Positions 59,100-64,000 of a stretch of DNA of 64,000 nucleotides are shown piece by piece. The translations under genes were made by a program, and so were the position numbers. The notes beneath the pieces were generated by a model, which saw only the letters and a program-made list of their open reading frames with translations, searched no databases and was not told the origin of the DNA. Source of the stretch: Lycorma delicatula (Eukaryota; Arthropoda; Insecta; Hemiptera; Fulgoridae); contig NC_134456.1 of the NCBI RefSeq assembly GCF_047948215.1, positions 15,904,230-15,968,229 on the forward strand. Reading direction: 5' to 3'. Position 1 is the stretch's first letter. Each line of letters opens with the position of its first letter.

Positions 59100-59460
59100 T
59101 CATTGAGCTGATGTTGTACAATGTCTTAAGGCCGGCCCATTCCTTTTTATCATGTATCTACACCAACCTAAACTTTCTTTAAATTTGTTTAATCTTTTCT
59201 ATAGCAATTTCACACTCTTTAATCATGAGTGCATCTCTTTAATACAAAAACGACTTCTATTTTCTTAAATCAATTTGACAACTAAATCATCTATTTCCTG
59301 AAAACGGCCTACCTGTGGTTCTCTGAAAGATTTCCAGGAAGATATTGTGGTCAGTAAGGAGTCTTTTAACTTCCCCCACCAATGTTGCTTTTTTTTGTTG
59401 ACACCATATTTTTTGACTGATAAACAATTATTTAGACTTTTCAACTTCACCTATTACTTG
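59100..59460 (-). pseudogene. pogo/Tigger transposase, N-terminal (HTH/CENP-B) relic
   Basis: The frame 59450-59265 includes KKYGVNKKKQHWWGKLKDSL and REPQVGRFQEIDDLVVKLI. The Gly-Arg-Phe-(Q/P)-Glu-Ile block is the hinge before the CENP-B-type DNA-binding domain. Decayed text follows downward. It is in the right order and orientation to belong with the catalytic relic at 58.3-58.8 kb, with a simple-repeat-rich stretch between. Confidence 0.5.
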
Positions 59461-59469
59461 TAATTTAAA

Positions 59470-61030
59470 TTACACATTAAAATTTTTGGGGAAAATCTTT
59501 TACACCTTCACTCATTTCCAGGGGAATTACAATAAATAATTTTTGTTTTAAACAGGATGATACCTTCAAGCCAAATAGTTTAAACTGAGATAGGAAAGAA
59601 ATTATCAAATACATTCCAAAAATAAAAATAAATGTTTAAACTAACTATATAAAAAATTAAAACAAATGAAATAAAAAAAATGGGTTCTGGAAATGGGAAA
59701 ATTAAAACATTCACAGTTACGTAGACTCAACTAATCATCCCTTTTCTTTAAAAATTTGAAAATGTAATTTTATATTTTAAATTTGCCTACATTCTAATTT
59801 AAAAAGTCAATATTTACATGAAAAAAAGAAATTCTTAATTAGGTACGTTTATTAATAATAATAATAATAAAAGGTGATAAAAATAATAACTGAAGGTAGT
59901 TTATACTATAAACTGTAATAAGTCCCCCATCATGTATATAGAAATGAAAATAAAATACGAAACAGCTTAAAATGAAAGTTTTATCAACAGGATGTAAAAT
60001 TTTTCCAATTGTGTTATACACAATTTGACAATAACGCATTATGTTTCACTGTAATAATATGGGATTCTAACATAGTCGGTTATGGTCTTTAATTTTGCAC
60101 TTAAATTATATCATAAAAAATATATAATGGTAACATTCTTTATTCTACCATTCTCATATTCTTTTTTTATAGATAGAAGCTGTCATTAATAATAATACTG
60201 CACCTAAAAAATATTAAATAAAATTTATTCTGTTTGTTGTACTGTATAGTTTTACGTCAGTATTTTAAATTATTTTGATATAATTTATAGTGAATACTAT
60301 ACTATTCATAACAGTATTATAATATACTTTAACAGTTATATTATTTCTTGTAATATGTCATTTATTGAATTTTTTAATAATTTATAGAATGTAAAAATTT
60401 AAATTATTTTTTGAAATAATACATTCATTTGAAAATTATCCAATTGCTATTCTAAAGTTTTTATTTTTGATAAAATGTTTTAAAAAAAGTACATAATACT
60501 AACTAAAAGTGGAAAAGTAATAGAGGACTACAATAAATAATAATTTGTTATTAAATACTTTTAATATAATACTACAGCAAAATGCAAATACGAATCCAAA
60601 CATATTGTGAAAATAAATAAAGATAATCTGTGAATAGTTTAGTGGAAAAATGGAACAAAGAAAGCAAATAATTTCTGTTGTTCCAATGGTTTCCACTTTA
60701 GAAAGTTTTTACTGCATATCTTTTGTTAAACACAGTATTGTACAGTTATCATCATTTTGCTGAGACAAAATTAGTCTTTTTATATTAATTTATCTCTTTT
60801 ATTTCAAATGAATCTACTTTTGCAATAATTTCAAGACATCTATCAATGATTTAAAATTTTTATTTTATATTACTCTATTTTATTGTCTTTGTCCTACCTC
60901 TTTGATACAATTTTTTCTTTTATTTTTTAACTTGTATTTTATCAAGACTAAACTAAGTTACAATCAATATGCAACCGGGTACATTTTACAGTCCACAATT
61001 TGGTTCCAAGTAGATGTAGTAGAAATTAAT
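59470..61030. other. AT-rich region, nothing recognised
   Basis: No domain or element end on either strand; frames of 61-66 codons are chance-like. Confidence 0.5.
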
Positions 61031-61036
61031 AGGATA

Positions 61037-61650
61037 AGGTGGAAAGATGAGCAATAATTTTTATCAAGGAATTTTAGAATAATTAATACATAATTTTAGA
61101 ATAATTTAATAATAAAAATGGAAAAAAAAATAGGAAGATTGTTATATAATCTATCTGATACCTTTCTATATCTCCTGGTCTCATATGTGTGGATTTTCTT
61201 ACATGAGGTTTGAAAAGGTTTGAAAAGGTCAAGTTTGTTAGTGCAAAATTCTGAAGTCTAGTTTCTCTTTTATTTCTCTAACCTATTCTATATTTTTCAA
61301 CAATTTTTCCTTCTACTAAAGCATTCCAGTCTCCATTACAACCAAATTGTCATATTCTTTTATATATTTGATTTAATAATCTATTTTTTTTTATATCCTT
61401 TCTATCGCTGTATCTTCTTCTGAAGAGAATATACAGCCCGCCAACCACCACTATTCTGTAGCTTGGGCTTTAGAATTTACCCTGATTATAATAATTATCT
61501 CAATGTGCTGCCTATAAAACCTATTGCAAGACAACTTTATCATTAATCCTATTTACGTTTCCATTTTTATTAAATTATTCTAAAATTATGTATTAATTAT
61601 TCTAAAATTCCCCGATACAAATTCTTGTTCATCTTTCCACCTTATTAATT
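61037..61650. repeat. large inverted repeat, ~85-bp arms, ~430-bp spacer
   Basis: The 61037-61122 stretch (AGGTGGAAAGATGAGC … GGAATTTTAGAATAATTAAT and ACATAATTTTAGAATAATTT) is inverted at 61553-61650 (AAATTATTCTAAAATTATGT … ATCTTTCCACCTTATTA). The right arm is native LINE sequence plus inserted AT-rich text. The left arm therefore appears to be an inverted copy placed at the border of the LINE fragment. Confidence 0.75.
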
Positions 61651-61720
61651 TCTGCTATATCTAGCTTCCCATTTTTTATTTTAAATTATTCAGTCTACCA
61701 CTCTTATTTAAGCTCTAAGA
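61140..61720 (-). pseudogene. degenerate RTE-like LINE endonuclease fragment
   Basis: Plus-strand text ATAATCTATCTGATACCTTT, AGTGCAAAATTCTGAAGTCT, GCATTCCAGTCTCCATTA and CCCATTTTTTATTTTAAATT follows the order of 33940-34510 of the full-length LINE, so it is endonuclease coding on the minus strand. It is heavily decayed, with no usable frame. This is the third most complete copy of the family here. Confidence 0.75.
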
Positions 61721-61899
61721 TAGGGTTTAGATAGTTTTCAAGTTATTATTATAAAGTGTATACAGTACTGCTATATTATTCTCACTATAACTTAGAGGGC
61801 TTGGCATGAAACTACATAGTCAAAAAATTGTACAAAATATGTAACAATACTACTAATGCTGGGATGATGTTTGGTTAAGTAACAAAAAGGTAATAATTT

Positions 61900-62830
61900 T
61901 TTTATATAACAGATATACTAAGAAATGATGAATAATGTGAATAACAGTTTGATTTGTACTATGAAAGAGGTTAAAAAGAAGTAAAAATATAATAATATTT
62001 TTTTCTTTTTACGGAAATATTTCAAGTATTCTTCTTCTTTAAATTGGAATAGTATATCATCATTGAACTACTCAAACTTTTTTATTCCTATTATATACAC
62101 AACTAGTAAAGTAAAAAATTTTAAAGATGTACGTGTTGATAACTGGTTAACAGACAACATAATAGTTTTTAAGCTAAAGGATTTAGGGAATAAAGATGAT
62201 TGGATAATATTTAATACTAATATATTAGGCAAGTTATATATATTCTTTATACTCTGTGATTGTTCTGTAGTGAATCAGCATACTTTGATAATTTCCAGTA
62301 AATTATGTCCCTATACTGTTTTCTTGAAAAGTTATTTCTTCAACATGAAAGCTTTTTTATTACAAAAGGAAATTAATAATTGTTAAAAATTGTAATTGTT
62401 GTATAGTTGAAATATAAAAATTAATTTACTAATAAAAATAAATAATTTTTAACTTTCTGTTTTGTAGCAGACTGTAGATTTGTTTCAGATTTGTATAATT
62501 AGGTATAATTCATATATTTAAAGCTTACTAACGAGATGAGTTAATGTTGAAATTGCTACCTACTGTGAATAAAGTTAATTTTTTTATTTTTTTAAAAAAT
62601 ATAATAATAAATTGGAATTGTACAGTGAAATGTAAAAAAAAAAAGGATGCAATTCAAAACTAAACTCTAAACAAAGACTAATATTTCAGTGCTTTAGTTT
62701 TAAATTTAAAATCATATAATTTATATTTACTAGATCTAGGGAATACATTTTTGGTCAACTTTGAATCTTTTAATTGGTAATTAATTAAAGCATATTTATT
62801 TTAAAATGCTCGTTATTCATTATATTGTAT
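61900..62830. other. AT-rich region with one 107-codon frame
   Basis: A plus frame at 62063-62386 (DNWLTDNIIVFKLKDLGNKD inside) is the longest unassigned non-shadow frame near the right end. An ACTAG acceptor-like string lies at 62103-62107. It matches nothing I know. Its Ile/Phe/Lys/Asn-rich content fits chance, although the central 30 residues are more balanced. Confidence 0.2.
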
Positions 62831-62839
62831 GTAATACAG

Positions 62840-63300
62840 AGTGAACAAAAAATTATCCACATGTATGAGGAAAAAATACATGGAAACCAATATATGATAA
62901 ACTTTATTAAACTTTAAAAAAGAAATAAATATTAAATACTTTATAACCTAGAGTAATGAACAATTAATTACTTACATTGCTTATTTTAATAAAAGTTTGA
63001 AATGTCCTCCATTTGCAGCTGCACAGCCATCAACACATTTATTCATGGTTGCACTTACTTTTTTAACAGATACAGTACTAATATTGAGTATTTCGATTTT
63101 ACTGTTCTGTTTGAATCAGTCAGTTGTGCAAGGATTATTTCTGAACCCTTTTTCTTATTAAAAAATCCAGGTTTTTTATTAAAAAATCCTACATTTCCTG
63201 TAGTCTACGGCTAGCTATAGACTACAGGAAATGACATCCCTAAAGAATTCTTTTAGCAGCAAAATTTTGTTATTTTCTGGGTGGGCTGCCCATCATCTTA
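62840..63300 (-). pseudogene. Tc1/mariner-like transposase C-terminal relic
   Basis: Minus-strand pieces include a NNKILLLKEFFRDVIS-like catalytic-domain segment near 63250, a stretch reading …NKCVDGCAAANGGHFK… near 63035-63000 (a common end of DUF4817-type insect transposases), and a possible terminus TACAGAGTGAACAAAAAATT at 62837. Frames are broken, and a 16-bp inverted repeat interrupts the middle. The family call rests on short pieces. Confidence 0.5.
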
Positions 63301-63309
63301 CTGCAACCT

Positions 63310-64000
63310 ACAGTTGTATTCATCTTTATCTAGCAGCCCTATGAAGTCGGTTTTAATCTGTTGGTAGCACAGATGTTACTGTTTCCAAGAAAAATATTGG
63401 ACACACTATTATCTTCTCAGAAACTGAAAATCATCTTTTTAAATGTAAATCCATGGAAAACATAAGGTTTCTCTACAGTCTGTTATCAGTTGTTTTGGGT
63501 GTTTACATAGCTATTTAGATGAATGCACACCATGTCACTAATGAAAATGTTTTCCACGAATCAAATATTGAAGCAAACAATTATAAATACATCATAAAAA
63601 ATAAATAAAATATATTAAAGATGAATGTATTGAAAACAATCAAACTATAAGAAAATACAGTAATATCACTGGAAAAAGGAAAGTTAAATAAATATTAGGA
63701 GTATATACAGATGTAAGCTTAAAAACGGGAAAGTAGTAAGTGTGTTTTTATTATTGATAATAATCAAGTGGTTTAATACAGAAGACAAGCTAAAGGTGGT
63801 GGTGTAATGTAGCAAAATCACAAAAGTGATAGATAAACAATGAAAACAATGTTTTTAGTAGATAAGTTTTAGATGTAAGTTTCTAGTACCAACTCACTTT
63901 CTTGTGTTTTAAGGCCTGCATACAAGACCATTTGGGCCTCTGCAGTAATTTGGATGTTTACACTGATTCTGTACTTTTCTGTATACAGCCTAAATAAATA
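63310..64000. other. AT-rich end of window, nothing recognised
   Basis: Possible continuation of the transposase relic up to about 63560 is too decayed to support. A less AT-rich patch at 63895-63960 is not open in a convincing frame. Confidence 0.4.

Noticed and set aside
1..64000. CRISPR array, prophage or bacterial operon
   Set aside because: No regularly spaced repeats and no ribosome-binding or operon structure; introns and eukaryotic transposons throughout.

Overview
This is a piece of nuclear DNA from an insect. It is very A+T-rich by eye, and most long open frames are antisense shadows or transposon relics. The only host gene that can be named is a split, intron-bearing GLUT1-type sugar transporter on the minus strand. 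The transposons (irritans and Mos-like mariners, piggyBac, pogo/Tigger, BEL/Pao, an RTE-like LINE, tRNA-derived SINEs, Helitron-like pieces) form a typical insect set. The family mix looks hemipteran, but the sequence does not prove an order. No bacterial features, CRISPR array, rRNA or functional tRNA were seen. LAYOUT. 1-20 kb: AT-rich gene-poor DNA with a tRNA-SINE (5.6 kb), a fold-back MITE flanked by TA (5.9-6.3 kb), a piggyBac relic (9.2-10.8 kb) abutting a mariner N-terminal relic (10.8-11.1 kb), and a second SINE (12.7-13.0 kb). 20.4-24.4 kb: a recent rearrangement, in which a ~1 kb block ending in an irritans mariner occurs twice and between the copies lies a ~1.5 kb copy of BEL sequence whose source is at 28.7-30.3 kb. 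24.4-25.5 kb: a Mos-like mariner. 25.6-31.7 kb: a decayed minus-strand BEL/Pao element with a 726-bp insert in its reverse transcriptase. 31.7-35.0 kb: an almost intact, probably full-length RTE-like LINE with an exact 11-bp target-site duplication, inserted at the 5' end of the BEL. 35.7-38.5 kb: a transposase N-terminus, a Helitron-like element and a fold-back MITE. 40.5 kb: a truncated LINE 3' end. 43.5-53.5 kb: the only region with splice-bounded coding exons (two terminal GLUT1 exons, two linked exons of an unidentified gene, one orphan candidate exon), with transposon debris in the introns. 54.2-58.1 kb: an old copy of the same LINE, split by a 1,529-bp solo-LTR-like insertion with a 5-bp duplication. 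58.3-59.5 kb: a pogo relic. 61-62 kb: a third LINE fragment. 63 kb: another transposase relic. THE MOST UNUSUAL SIGNAL is a large set of quasi-palindromes (arms 11-30 bp, often 2-6 nt spacers), several of which look like local template-switch insertions. One can be read directly as before/after because the two copies of the 1-kb block differ by exactly such an inverted insertion (21.05 versus 23.57-23.69 kb). All family assignments come from reading translations and motifs; no database search was run.
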